DNA of 64,000 bases, taken from NCBI GenBank assembly GCA_965207045.1, contig OZ242261.1, forward strand, positions 992,001 to 1,056,000, written 5' to 3'. A program made the position numbers and the translations under genes. Below are positions 17,157 to 27,250 of the stretch, piece by piece (positions within the stretch are counted from its first letter, which is position 1; each line of letters opens with the position of its first letter). Source of the stretch: G965207045 sp965207045. Its GTDB lineage: Bacteria; Pseudomonadota; Alphaproteobacteria; Rickettsiales; Anaplasmataceae. The notes beneath the pieces were generated by a model. That model did no database searches, was not told the origin of the DNA, and saw only the letters and a program-made list of their open reading frames with translations.

Positions 17157-18548
17157 TCAGTAAGGGCGAAAACCACACTCACCATTAAATGAGTACAGCA
17201 TATGTGTTGCTATTATTTTTAGATCGGACAACTCAGAAAGCAGCAAATTAATATTATTATTTGAACTAGTTTCTTTCTTTGCTAAAAATCTACAACATAT
17301 ATTATCACTAGGCAAAGACCTAATCAATTCAGTGCGAGGCCATATAATCAGACCTTTCACCATTATGTTTTTAAGTTCTAAATCCTCACTTTTCACTGAA
17401 AGCAAGCGTGCAACTATTTCGTCAACTACTCTACTATCCAATTCTATAAGAAGATCTACACCTATTAATTTCTTTTCTGACATCGGAGCATTAAGTACCT
17501 GAATATCAACCTTAGGATAAGTAGGGGCAAAATAAGAACTTTTTCTATCCAAATTAGAAATTATTTCTTGAGTAAAATCTGCAGTATTAACTTTACACTT
17601 ACTAATATTGTCATTATAAATATCAGCCGTATGAATTCCACTATTTATAGTACTAAACCACGCATTATATATGTTACTAGCAACTTCATTCTGCCCAATA
17701 AAAGAAAGCATATTTATAGCAGAATTTAATAATCCAGAAGGATTTGCAATTCCTTTTCCTGCAATATCAGGAGCAGAACCATGTACTGCTTCAAACATAG
17801 AATAAATTGGACCAATATTCACACTCCCTGCTAAGCCAACAGAACCAGTAATCTCTGCAGCTATATCTGAAACGATGTCACCATAAAAATTAGTTGTTAC
17901 AATAACATCAAAATCCCGTGGTTTTGTTGATAACTTTGCCGCCCCGATATCTAATATCGAAATATTATTTTCAAGATCTGGATAATTTTTTGCAACCTCA
18001 TTAAAAGCCTTAGTGAAAGTTCCATCTGTAATTTTCATAATATTATCTTTCACAAAACAAGTAACTTTTTTCCGGCCATTAGACCTAGCATACTCAAATG
18101 CATATTTGCATATTCTAAAAGACGAATCATAAGAAACTATCTTGATAGCATGAGAACTGTTTTGAGTACATCGGTACTCAATTCCAGAATAAATATCTTC
18201 TTCATTTTCTCTTATGACAACTACATCAATACTATTATTGAAATAGTCTAGACATGGTCTTACATTTGCATACAAACCCAAAGCCTTGCGTAGCGTTACA
18301 TTCAAACTAGTAAAGCCTTCTCCCCTAGGAGTAGTGATTGGTGCTTTTAAAAATACCTTATTACGTATTATAGTATTCCAAGCAGAATCAGCTATTCCAG
18401 CCTTCCAACCTTTTTCATAAACTTTAAGGCCGACTTCTACAACATCAATGGATATTGATGCACCAGCTTCTTGTAGAACCAACAATACAGACTCCATAAT
18501 CTCTGGGCCTATTCCATCACCGTAGGTAACTGTTATTTTTGTAGTCAT
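17157..18548 (-). CDS. icd: Isocitrate dehydrogenase with C-terminal extension
   Basis: Oxidative decarboxylation of isocitrate to 2-oxoglutarate in the TCA cycle. The catalytic domain covers about residues 1-330. It shows YGDGIGPEIM, RENEEDIYSG, TTNFYGDIVSDIAAE and FEAVHGSAPDIAGKGIANP, the substrate and metal site signatures. The remaining 130 residues are an extra C-terminal domain beyond the compact IDH fold. Rickettsiales IDH proteins are known to be longer than the minimal enzyme. The NAD/NADP preference cannot be settled by eye. The gene stands alone. Confidence 0.92.
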   Translation of the reverse strand: MTTKITVTYGDGIGPEIMESVLLVLQEAGASISIDVVEVGLKVYEKGWKAGIADSAWNTIIRNKVFLKAPITTPRGEGFTSLNVTLRKALGLYANVRPCLDYFNNSIDVVVIRENEEDIYSGIEYRCTQNSSHAIKIVSYDSSFRICKYAFEYARSNGRKKVTCFVKDNIMKITDGTFTKAFNEVAKNYPDLENNISILDIGAAKLSTKPRDFDVIVTTNFYGDIVSDIAAEITGSVGLAGSVNIGPIYSMFEAVHGSAPDIAGKGIANPSGLLNSAINMLSFIGQNEVASNIYNAWFSTINSGIHTADIYNDNISKCKVNTADFTQEIISNLDRKSSYFAPTYPKVDIQVLNAPMSEKKLIGVDLLIELDSRVVDEIVARLLSVKSEDLELKNIMVKGLIIWPRTELIRSLPSDNICCRFLAKKETSSNNNINLLLSELSDLKIIATHMLYSFNGECGFRPY

Positions 18549-18704
18549 TCTCTATTTTTCCCTGAATATTAATAGTATTACTTTCACAATGTCAATCTAT
18601 ACTCAATTAACACACGTTAATAGTCTTTTAGTTAACAACAAATAATATTTGCAAAAATTGCCCACGATATATAGAGTTGTGTTAGGATTGACATATAATC
18701 AGAT

Positions 18705-19388
18705 ATGGAAGTAAGTGATTTATCTACCTGGTCTTTAATAGCAAATGCAGATTTTGTTGTACAAGCAGTTATATTCTTTTTAATCACAATTTCAATATTT
18801 TGCTGGAGTATTATTTTTGATAAATTAATAAAATTAAGAAAACAAAAAAAAAGAGCTGACCTTTTCGAAGATTATTTTTGTTCAGGACAAATTCTCGAAA
18901 ATGTTTACAATAATCTGAAAAACAGAAAAGATAGTATCTTTATTAATATTTTCATTCTAGGAATAAATGAGTTTAAAGATACCAATAAAAGTGAAAAACA
19001 AAATCATCAATTTGTACAAAGAAAGCTAGGTCGTGCTATAGAAATAGGAATAAATCAAGAAATAACAAAACTGGAAAAAAATACTGATTGGTTGGCAACT
19101 GCTGGTTCGACAGCACCATTTATAGGCTTACTTGGCACTGTCTGGGGGATAATGAATAGCTTTCGGTCAATAGCACTGACTAAAAACACAAATCTGACTG
19201 TGGTTGCTCCTAGCATTGCAGAAGCGTTACTTGCAACTGCTGCTGGCCTTATGGTAGCAATACCAGCTGTTATTTTTTATAATAGAATTATTATTAAAAT
19301 AAACTCTTTTTCTGAAAGATTAAGTAAATTTTCTTTAGATTTACAATTTTTACTAATGAAAAACCTAAATGAGAAAAAAATTAATTAA
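18705..19388 (+). CDS. tolQ: TolQ, proton-channel subunit of the Tol system
   Basis: TolQ forms with TolR the proton-driven motor of the Tol-Pal system, which keeps the outer membrane attached during constriction. It has 227 residues and three helices, with the MotA/TolQ/ExbB signature TAPFIGLLGTVWGIMNSF in the second half and APSIAEALLATAAGLMVAIPA following it. It is first in tolQ-tolR-tolA and overlaps tolR by 20 bp. Confidence 0.93.
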   Translation: MEVSDLSTWSLIANADFVVQAVIFFLITISIFCWSIIFDKLIKLRKQKKRADLFEDYFCSGQILENVYNNLKNRKDSIFINIFILGINEFKDTNKSEKQNHQFVQRKLGRAIEIGINQEITKLEKNTDWLATAGSTAPFIGLLGTVWGIMNSFRSIALTKNTNLTVVAPSIAEALLATAAGLMVAIPAVIFYNRIIIKINSFSERLSKFSLDLQFLLMKNLNEKKIN

Positions 19389-19761
19389 TGATATAAATGT
19401 CACACCTTTCATAGATATAATGCTGGTGTTACTAGTAATCTTTATGATAACTTCACCAATGTTAGTTCCTGAAATCCAGGTTGAATTACCGAAAACAAAT
19501 GCAGGAGTAGAAAACAGTGAAGATAAGACATTTGTCGTTACAATTAGCAGTAAGGGTAAAGTATATTTACAAGATAAAATAACAAGCTTAGGTAATCTAA
19601 AAAAGCAACTCACCCAATTCTCTAAAAATGGTAAAAATATTCGTATATTTGTACGTGGTGACAAAGAAGCAAATTACGAACAAATAATCAAAACTATAAG
19701 CGTAATACAAAACTCTGGCTTTACTAAAATAGCTTTAATAACAGATTATGACAATGCATAA
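19369..19761 (+). CDS. tolR: TolR, stator subunit of the Tol system
   Basis: A 130-residue ExbD/TolR protein with one N-terminal helix. INDINVTPFIDIMLVLLVIF carries the conserved membrane aspartate that conducts protons. A periplasmic domain follows and ends in a segment resembling the family's last strand (IALITD). Overlaps with tolQ (20 bp) and tolA (14 bp) show a tight operon. Confidence 0.93.
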   Translation: MRKKLINDINVTPFIDIMLVLLVIFMITSPMLVPEIQVELPKTNAGVENSEDKTFVVTISSKGKVYLQDKITSLGNLKKQLTQFSKNGKNIRIFVRGDKEANYEQIIKTISVIQNSGFTKIALITDYDNA

Positions 19762-20659
19762 ATATGCACTTCATGTAGCCAGATCCATCAGAAATTTCTT
19801 TAGTTTAAACAAGGCAATTTTTAAGTACACAAATATTTACATCAAAACTTTAACAAACAGCTTAACATACCAAACAACACAGCATTATCTTTTCAATGTG
19901 AAGCCTCACATAACTTTATCTGTTATTTTACACATTACACTAATACTTTTACTATTAACTAACATCAGTAAATTTCCCACGTTCAAAGGAATTCAGAACA
20001 ATGACGGACAAATCATAATAACAGATTTAGTTTCAGTGGGCAAAACGACAAATATCAAAATAACAAGTGAAGAAGGAAAAAAAGGCTATTCCAAGGACCT
20101 AGAGCCACACAAACAAAAAAATACTCGAAATAAAAACAGTGGAGATGGTGAAAAAATACCAATACATCGAGACTCAAACAGAATTAAAAAAAAGCCAATT
20201 GAATCTAAAGCATTTAAAGAAGAAGGAAATTTAAATAAATTACAAACTGGATTCAAAGAAATCACACAGGAAGGAAAAGAAGGCAATGTAAGTAACAAAA
20301 CAGAAAAAGGCTCTATTGGTAAGGGCAATTCTGTTTATAACAAACTTAAGCCCAATACTATTGCCATTCAAGATTCGATACGCAGCCAATTCATTGATTG
20401 TTGGAACGTACCATATGGTGCTTTAAATACAGATAAAATACAAGTCCAAGTTAACATTGAACTTGATACTAATGGTAAAGTCTTAGCTGCTAACATAATT
20501 AATTTACGAGAATACAATAAAGACCCTTTCTTTCGTGCTATGGCTGACAGCGCTTTAAGAGCTGTTCATAGTTGCAGCCCATTGCAAGGACTACCAAAAG
20601 AAAAATATGGACTATGGAAAAAAATGGAACTCATTTTTGATCCAAGAGGCATGATTTAG
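19748..20659 (+). CDS. tolA: TolA-like energy-transducing protein
   Basis: A 303-residue protein that links the TolQR motor to the outer membrane. One helix at about residues 55-75 is followed by a long hydrophilic spacer rich in Lys, Glu and Asn, and by a globular C-terminal domain of about 90 residues (IRSQFIDCWNVPYGA onward) of the TolA/TonB type with two cysteines. The first 50 residues before the helix are unusually long. The call rests on operon position, topology and the C-terminal domain. tolB is 41 kb away and pal is not in the window. Confidence 0.82.
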   Translation: MTMHKYALHVARSIRNFFSLNKAIFKYTNIYIKTLTNSLTYQTTQHYLFNVKPHITLSVILHITLILLLLTNISKFPTFKGIQNNDGQIIITDLVSVGKTTNIKITSEEGKKGYSKDLEPHKQKNTRNKNSGDGEKIPIHRDSNRIKKKPIESKAFKEEGNLNKLQTGFKEITQEGKEGNVSNKTEKGSIGKGNSVYNKLKPNTIAIQDSIRSQFIDCWNVPYGALNTDKIQVQVNIELDTNGKVLAANIINLREYNKDPFFRAMADSALRAVHSCSPLQGLPKEKYGLWKKMELIFDPRGMI

Positions 20660-21512
20660 AAGAAATTTCAGACAAAGCCTGCTTAATTTCCTTTTGAGAA
20701 GATTCTGACGCAGTCAATAGGGGCATTCGCACTTCTGCTCTTATGTTCTCTCGAATCAAACTTACAGCATATTTTACACCAATAGGATTGATTTCACAAA
20801 ATAATACATTATAAAGTGGAGCTAACTTTCTGTGTATCTCTTTTGCTCTCTCAAAATCACCAACCATACAACAATTTTGCATTTGAGCACACAATTTTGG
20901 TAATACGTTCGATGCAGCTGAAATACAGCCATCACCACCTAGTATATTAAAAGAGCAACTACTATGGTCATCTCCAGAAAACAATGAAATTCCTTCCTGT
21001 TTTAGCTCAAGAACTCTGTTCAAATCACCAGTTGCATCTTTTATACCTACTACTTCTGGCAAAGCAAGTAACTTATGCATTGCCTCATTTGATATATCAA
21101 TCAGACATCTACCAGGTATGTTATAAACAATGATGGGACGTTTCACAGAATCTGCTATAGCTTTATAATGCTGAAAAACTCCTTCTTGTGTTGGTTTGTT
21201 ATAATACGGCGGCGCGATTAAAATAGCATCAGCTATCCTTGCATTATTTGCCAACTCTATCCCATAACTTGTATTATTAGAAGTTGCACCAGCAATAATT
21301 GGTACTCTTTTCTGCACACAAGTATTAGCTAATTCTATTACCTTTCTATGCTCGTCATAGCTAAGCGTAGGAGCCTCTCCAGTTGTTCCACATACAACAA
21401 AACCGTGTACTCCTTCTTCAATTTGCCATTCTAAAAGATCATAAAATGCAGTGATATCTATTTTCCCCTCCTTAAAAGGAGTTATTAAAGCTGTAAAAAT
21501 TCCCTTAAACAT
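20631..21512 (-). CDS. dapA: 4-hydroxy-tetrahydrodipicolinate synthase
   Basis: DapA condenses pyruvate with aspartate semialdehyde, the first step of the lysine and diaminopimelate branch. I chose the ATG at 21512 (293 residues). A further upstream TTG-type start would add ten hydrophobic residues that the family lacks. Landmarks are GTTGEAPTLSYDEH, the Tyr in PPYYNKPTQEG and the Schiff-base lysine in VVGIKDATGDL. The 3' end overlaps the convergent tolA by 29 bp. Keeping this enzyme hints that diaminopimelate is still made. Confidence 0.93.
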   Translation of the reverse strand: MFKGIFTALITPFKEGKIDITAFYDLLEWQIEEGVHGFVVCGTTGEAPTLSYDEHRKVIELANTCVQKRVPIIAGATSNNTSYGIELANNARIADAILIAPPYYNKPTQEGVFQHYKAIADSVKRPIIVYNIPGRCLIDISNEAMHKLLALPEVVGIKDATGDLNRVLELKQEGISLFSGDDHSSCSFNILGGDGCISAASNVLPKLCAQMQNCCMVGDFERAKEIHRKLAPLYNVLFCEINPIGVKYAVSLIRENIRAEVRMPLLTASESSQKEIKQALSEISSKSCLLDQK

Positions 21513-21545
21513 AGTAAAATTGTAATAAAATGACAATTGCAAATT

Positions 21546-22907
21546 ATGACATACAAATCTGATTTTCTAAATAGAGTAAGCCAAAGATATGAGTGCGAAT
21601 ACACAAACGTAAGTGGTTTGGATAATTATTTATTCAAAAATGAATCATTAAAAAATAATCAATCATCAAATGAAAGAAAAAACTTCACCGCATATGTAGG
21701 TTTTGATTGTACAGCTCCAAGCTTGCATGTGGGTAGCCTTGTACAAATAATGTTGCTAAGACTTTTACAGAAATGTGGACATAAAGTCATTGTTCTCCTT
21801 GGTGGTGGAACCACAAAAATTGGTGACCCATCTGGAAAAGATAAAAGTCGTGCTATGCTTAACAAAGAAGTTATTGAAAGAAACAAGAAAGGTATAAAAT
21901 CTGTTCTAGAGCAATTTATAATTTTTGACGACTACAAGGCTACTATTGTTGACAATAATGAATGGCTTGCAGATCTAAATTATATAGAATTTTTACGAAA
22001 CATAGGAAAGCATATTTCTGTCAACAACATGTTGCGTGCAGAAAGTGTAAAAGCAAGATTAGAACGTGAACAGCATTTAAGTTTTTTAGAATTTAATTAT
22101 ATGCTACTCCAAGCTTATGATTTCGTAGAATTAAACAAGAGATATTGTTGTAGACTACAGCTAGGTGGCTCTGATCAGTGGGGTAATATCATAAGTGGCA
22201 TTGACTTAGGCAGAAAATTACTTAAAACAGAGCTTTTTGGTCTGACCACTAAATTAGTAACAACTGCCAATGGAGCGAAAATGGGAAAAACTTCTAATGG
22301 CGCCATTTGGCTTGACTCAAAAATGTGCTCTCCATATGATTACTGGCAGTACTTCCGTAATATTGATGATAGGGATGTAAAAAAGTTTATTCTGATGTTT
22401 ACAGAAGATTCTCCTATAGATATTAAAGAAGAAAACACAAAAAAAGAAAAAAAACTAAAAAATAACCAAGAAAGACTGTTAACATCCCTAACCTCAGGTA
22501 ATTCAAATGCAAAAAAAAATGAAGTAGAATTTGCAAAAAAGAATTTAGATGCAGAGTCCATAAACAATATAAAAGAAAATTTAGCAACAAAAGCCACAAT
22601 AATATGCCATGGAGAACAAGCTGCTCAAGATGCGCTAAATTCTGCAATTGCTGAATTCAAATATGAAGATAGTTCACTTTTACCTACACTGGAGATACCC
22701 GACCAAAAAATGTACTTATTTAAACTGATCACTCAAATTGGCTTTAGCAACTCACATTCTAAAGCAAAACAATTAATCAGATCGCGTGCTGTAAAAATCA
22801 ATGATGAAGTAAATGATTCTGTAGATTTTATAATACAAAAACAAAACGTTGGAGCAATATTCAAAATCTCAGTCGGCAAAAAAAGAATCCGTATAAACTT
22901 TTCCTAA
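21546..22907 (+). CDS. tyrS: Tyrosyl-tRNA synthetase
   Basis: Charges tRNA-Tyr. From the ATG at 21546 it has 453 residues. The class I signatures are HVGS at 61-64 and KMGKTS near 245, and the tyrosine site shows LLQAYDF and LGGSDQWGNI. A C-terminal S4 RNA-binding domain begins around KLITQIGFSNSHSKAKQLI. A Lys/Asn-rich stretch after the KMSKS region and a 20-residue insertion near the N-terminus make it longer than the typical enzyme of about 420 residues. It is divergent from dapA with only 33 bp between starts. Confidence 0.93.
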   Translation: MTYKSDFLNRVSQRYECEYTNVSGLDNYLFKNESLKNNQSSNERKNFTAYVGFDCTAPSLHVGSLVQIMLLRLLQKCGHKVIVLLGGGTTKIGDPSGKDKSRAMLNKEVIERNKKGIKSVLEQFIIFDDYKATIVDNNEWLADLNYIEFLRNIGKHISVNNMLRAESVKARLEREQHLSFLEFNYMLLQAYDFVELNKRYCCRLQLGGSDQWGNIISGIDLGRKLLKTELFGLTTKLVTTANGAKMGKTSNGAIWLDSKMCSPYDYWQYFRNIDDRDVKKFILMFTEDSPIDIKEENTKKEKKLKNNQERLLTSLTSGNSNAKKNEVEFAKKNLDAESINNIKENLATKATIICHGEQAAQDALNSAIAEFKYEDSSLLPTLEIPDQKMYLFKLITQIGFSNSHSKAKQLIRSRAVKINDEVNDSVDFIIQKQNVGAIFKISVGKKRIRINFS

Positions 22908-23005
22908 ATCATAACACTGTTTTTTCTCGATACTAATTCATTAATCCAAATAATTCTTGTAGTAAATATTGCATAAAACTGATCAATCATGTCACATTAA
23001 TTTCG

Positions 23006-26000
23006 CTATCCACCCTTAGTTTTATTTATACTATCTTGTCGTTCATTCTTACTATCTTGCTTTTTTTTTGCTCCAATTTTATCTTGCTCTTCAGACACCT
23101 TCTGTTCTCTCGTTAAATCCTCCTGACTTGGTTTCTGTTTATAATCAGATCCCATTTTTGTTTCACTATCATCCTCTTTTTCAACAAAATCCCACCATGT
23201 ATTCTTTCTTGAAATTGACTTTTGCTGCTTCATAAGTTCTTCTTTAGCCTCCAACTGTTCTGGTGTTAACCATTGACCACTGAGTCCATCAAATATTTTC
23301 CCGTCTTTTTTTTTACCAGAAGTCTTTTTCTTTCTATCTGGTTCTTTTTTATTATTACCACTTTTCGTCTGGCTTTTTTGCTCTTTTTTCTTCTTCAAGC
23401 CTTCACCACCCAATATACCTGCTTGTTGTTGAGTACCCAAAGCTCCAAATAAATTAGTGCCGGCATCTTTTCTCGTTTTCTGTTGCTGTTCTGTTATTGC
23501 ATCAGTAGTATCTACACTCTTGCTTACATCAAAGTCACGGTCAGCTTCTCTATTCACACCTAAGATCTCTGCTCTAGTAACACTGTCCTTATCCTTCAAA
23601 TCATACAGATCATCTTTATCAACACTAACTTCTTTTTTACCGTCTTCAGGGCTCTCGTCCTGCTCCTTGTCCACTGTCAGACCACTTGTTGTCATGTCTG
23701 TAGAATTATTCTCCACTTCTACTTGCTCCCATTGTGCTTTATCTATTACTTGATTATAATTATCAATAAACTCTGCTTTTTCTTCAGTTGTTTGTGCTTC
23801 GGTCTGCATTAGGCTATCTTCTTTAGCTGCAGCTTCACTTTGAGATTGCCCTCCCCTTATTTTATTACTTCTATCATCTTCCAGAATGTCCTCAGGTTTT
23901 ACCTCTACATCACCTATGTTTCCTGTAGAAGGTAAACTACGATCAGTCTCGGCATCTTGTTTATCAGTTTGTAATCTATTACGCTCTTGCAAATCATACT
24001 CAGGAACTTCTTTAACTGTATCTTCTACTCGCTTTGCCTCTTCTGAAGTATCTAAATCATACTCCGCGGCAGCACCTTCACACATATCCTGCACCAAAAA
24101 ACTACGACTTCCCAAATCTTTAGGAACCTCTCTCTCACTATTTCCTAATGTTTCTTTTCCGCTTGTTATATTCGTGCTACCAACTGCTTCCTCTTCCACC
24201 TCTACTATTGTATCCTCTACTACTTCTGCTACTGAACCATAATGAACTCCCTCTTCAATATTACGTTGTGTTGAGTCTTCAGTTTCTATTGTAGTTTCAT
24301 TAACGTCTTCTGTAGGAAAATTAATATCATATTTCGCATCGCTATCTTGTTGATACTCATCTTGCACATTGCTACTATTCCTCTCACCTCCATCAGGCAC
24401 AGCTCGTTGCACATCATAGTCCTGTTCTTCTCTATTGACATATGGCTTCTCCTCCCCTTCACTTTTTGTTGTAGTCAAAATGTTATGGTGTCCATCCTGG
24501 TTTCCTTCTTCATGTAAAGCAATACCACCCCGATCACTGACATCAATAGGAGACATATCTTCTTCTCCAATCACTTCATCAGCAATTCTTCCAGAGTCGT
24601 AATCATAATCAGAAGCATTACTTCCAGTCTCTCCATTAGAATCATGAAATATCTTTTTACTATCTCCTATAACTTTTGGTTTACTTTTTTCATAATCATC
24701 TTTATGGTCAGGAACCCCAGGCCTTTTATAGCCTATAATATTATCTTTCAGTTTCTCCAGCTGCTGTAAATAAGACAACTTTATATGTCCGCCTAAGCTT
24801 TCATCAGTCTTGCCTATAAGTTTATTATGACCATATGATAAACCAGAAACAAACAAATTATCTGGCGAAATATTAGATAAAGTCTGCCCCATAACAGCTT
24901 GACCATAATGTATCCATTTAAATGCTTCTTTTTCTCTTAGTTCACGTTTAATGTCTGATTCACCCCCAACTACCCACTCACCAATATTAAACAAAGTTTG
25001 CCCCATACTTCCAATACCAGAAGTACTTTCCTTAGCAAAATCCACAAATTTACCTCCACCTGGAATAATTCTAATAATCTTTTCTGGTGCACTTGTTACA
25101 ACTGAATGTAAGTTTAATGTTTGCCCCGCTTGAAACATAAGACCACTAATAACTTTTCCAAGTTTTCCTGCTATGTTACTGCTATTAGGTTGGAAGAAAT
25201 TGCTGTATTGATAACCAATAACATTGATAAATGGTGAAGCCCCAGCTATTAAAGCTCCTAACCTTTGTACAAATAATCTCAAGTGCCATAATAAAACAGT
25301 CAAAAGCACCAAAGTAAATAACTCATCAAATGATACAAATTCCTCCTTTCCTTGTATTCCATTGGTGATTTTCTCATAGTCTCTGCCAGAACCTTCAATA
25401 GGCTTGTTCTTTGCATCATTAGCGCCAGGTGTAAAAGAATTTGGATTAGGATCTAAATAAGGATAATCAATATATCTATAATCAGTTATTTCATATTCAG
25501 GTGGAACTTTTATCACAGCAGCACCATTAACAAATGTGATTCTTTTTTTTACACTCAGGTCATACGCAAGAAAACCAAACAAATAATGGTCAAAGTAACT
25601 ACCAAATGTCCACGAAGATATCTCAGCTATAGAAACGCATACATCACTACTAAATAAACAAAATTTTATGTCTACTGTTTTGTTATAGCATACTGTGTAA
25701 CCAAAAGTTCTGTAAAAAAAACTCACTATCATGGCAGAAAAAAGTGACACGAGAGTAAAGACCATAATACTTTGAAAAGCAAAGCTCATAGCTTGTTTAA
25801 ACCAATTCTCAAATGTATTTGGAATCTTAGTAAATAATAAAGACAAGAAAAGTATAGGCATTAATGATATTAAAATTGTAATACCTATCATGCTTGTTAA
25901 ATATATTATACAGGCGTATATCATGACTATGGTATAAGCAAGTAGTATAATGATAATTACAAGTAAAACTAAACACACAATAACTGGTGGATAAGTCCAT

Positions 26001-27250
26001 ATGAAAGCTGGCATTCTTCTTCTCCATATTACATCAGAAAAAAACAGATCCAGCATTCTATCAAAAACAGCAAATGGTGCATCAGGATCAAATTCAACTC
26101 CTGAATGAGCATTGATTATAGCAATCATCTGCGCTGTACCCTCAACAAACAATATTGCTATATTATTGTAAAAAAATTCCCAAGCATAAGGAGAAATAAA
26201 CTGCATTATAATCCCAACTTTTACAAGACGCAGCATAATATCAGAAATTGGTTGCTGTATCATACCAATGACATATGCTATTCCAGTAAAAACTATGTAT
26301 AAAACTAATAAATACCTAACAAAATCCACATAAATATTATTAGAAGTAATCTGTTTAAACATGTGCTCAGCACCATCAATAAGAAGTGTTTCTACTTCCT
26401 TTCTTATGTCTTCTAATATATGTTTTTTCTCAGGATTAATTACTCCTTTTATAAAAGCAAGAGAATATCCTCCAGCATTATCCCAATAAAATCTATCAAG
26501 AATACGCGCATATATTTTCCACCCTTTTTCTATTCTAATAATATTACACGAACTATCGATAATAGGATGGTCAGACGATGAATATTCCATTTCACCTGAA
26601 CCAACATCATACCCTATATGTACAACTGGAGACTGAGGATAACGCATTAATTCTAAAGTTTGATTAGGATCAGGATCACCAGGACGTTGTAATAAAATGT
26701 ATGCACCATAACCATTTGTAAACCAGCATGGCGGACCATATTGGTCAGCATTAGCATCATCATACGGTTCTCCTATTTCCACATAAGGACATTGTCTCGC
26801 CTGACTGCACCCAGCAATTATTGGATCTTTCTTCAAGTATGGTCCACATATCCTAGTTTTTGGTACACTAGAGAGGTTACTTTCGTTTTCAAAATCATCT
26901 TGAGTATCAATACTCCCACCACCGGGATTATCACTTACTACTTGTTGCCCCCCGCTATCCAACCAAGATGTCCACTTTCCTTCCGTTCTTATAATTAATT
27001 CATCACCATTTGTTACATAACCAGTATCAGTCCATCTAATAACCTGATTTGGATCAAAAATTCCATTGGTACTACAATCTGCCTGTCCTGAGTTACAGTC
27101 ATCTGATTTAAACATACTTGACCCTTTAGGCACTTGAGCTGAAATAGACAAATTCATTCCAAAAAAATCGTCAGCTGCTATACATCTTGGAAATGGTGTT
27201 TCTCCACAACTAGTTAATAATAAAGGCAATAGTAGTAAAAATTTTTTCAT
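23006..27250 (-). CDS. virB6-4: VirB6-like protein 4 (type IV secretion channel)
   Basis: The largest of four VirB6 paralogs, 1414 residues. VirB6 is the polytopic inner membrane channel subunit of the VirB/D4 secretion system. The N-terminus is a lipoprotein-type signal (MKKFLLLLPLLLTSCGETP) with lipobox LTSC. A periplasmic domain of about 270 residues follows, then a TrbL/VirB6 membrane core between roughly 300 and 720. The last 650 residues are a very acidic, Glu/Asp/Ser-rich and probably disordered tail with a basic end. Its start overlaps virB6-3 by 4 bp. The long tail is found in Anaplasmataceae paralogs, where its topology is still open. Confidence 0.9.
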   Translation of the reverse strand: MKKFLLLLPLLLTSCGETPFPRCIAADDFFGMNLSISAQVPKGSSMFKSDDCNSGQADCSTNGIFDPNQVIRWTDTGYVTNGDELIIRTEGKWTSWLDSGGQQVVSDNPGGGSIDTQDDFENESNLSSVPKTRICGPYLKKDPIIAGCSQARQCPYVEIGEPYDDANADQYGPPCWFTNGYGAYILLQRPGDPDPNQTLELMRYPQSPVVHIGYDVGSGEMEYSSSDHPIIDSSCNIIRIEKGWKIYARILDRFYWDNAGGYSLAFIKGVINPEKKHILEDIRKEVETLLIDGAEHMFKQITSNNIYVDFVRYLLVLYIVFTGIAYVIGMIQQPISDIMLRLVKVGIIMQFISPYAWEFFYNNIAILFVEGTAQMIAIINAHSGVEFDPDAPFAVFDRMLDLFFSDVIWRRRMPAFIWTYPPVIVCLVLLVIIIILLAYTIVMIYACIIYLTSMIGITILISLMPILFLSLLFTKIPNTFENWFKQAMSFAFQSIMVFTLVSLFSAMIVSFFYRTFGYTVCYNKTVDIKFCLFSSDVCVSIAEISSWTFGSYFDHYLFGFLAYDLSVKKRITFVNGAAVIKVPPEYEITDYRYIDYPYLDPNPNSFTPGANDAKNKPIEGSGRDYEKITNGIQGKEEFVSFDELFTLVLLTVLLWHLRLFVQRLGALIAGASPFINVIGYQYSNFFQPNSSNIAGKLGKVISGLMFQAGQTLNLHSVVTSAPEKIIRIIPGGGKFVDFAKESTSGIGSMGQTLFNIGEWVVGGESDIKRELREKEAFKWIHYGQAVMGQTLSNISPDNLFVSGLSYGHNKLIGKTDESLGGHIKLSYLQQLEKLKDNIIGYKRPGVPDHKDDYEKSKPKVIGDSKKIFHDSNGETGSNASDYDYDSGRIADEVIGEEDMSPIDVSDRGGIALHEEGNQDGHHNILTTTKSEGEEKPYVNREEQDYDVQRAVPDGGERNSSNVQDEYQQDSDAKYDINFPTEDVNETTIETEDSTQRNIEEGVHYGSVAEVVEDTIVEVEEEAVGSTNITSGKETLGNSEREVPKDLGSRSFLVQDMCEGAAAEYDLDTSEEAKRVEDTVKEVPEYDLQERNRLQTDKQDAETDRSLPSTGNIGDVEVKPEDILEDDRSNKIRGGQSQSEAAAKEDSLMQTEAQTTEEKAEFIDNYNQVIDKAQWEQVEVENNSTDMTTSGLTVDKEQDESPEDGKKEVSVDKDDLYDLKDKDSVTRAEILGVNREADRDFDVSKSVDTTDAITEQQQKTRKDAGTNLFGALGTQQQAGILGGEGLKKKKEQKSQTKSGNNKKEPDRKKKTSGKKKDGKIFDGLSGQWLTPEQLEAKEELMKQQKSISRKNTWWDFVEKEDDSETKMGSDYKQKPSQEDLTREQKVSEEQDKIGAKKKQDSKNERQDSINKTKGG

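Noticed and set aside
18685..18698. TTGACA and TATAAT before tolQ as a promoter
   Set aside because: The two motifs are directly adjacent with no spacer, so they cannot serve as a -35/-10 pair.
23457..24242. Ser-rich plus-strand open frames opposite virB6-4
   Set aside because: They are the antisense of the acidic Glu/Asp/Ser tail, where the reverse strand rarely has stops. No start context or homology.
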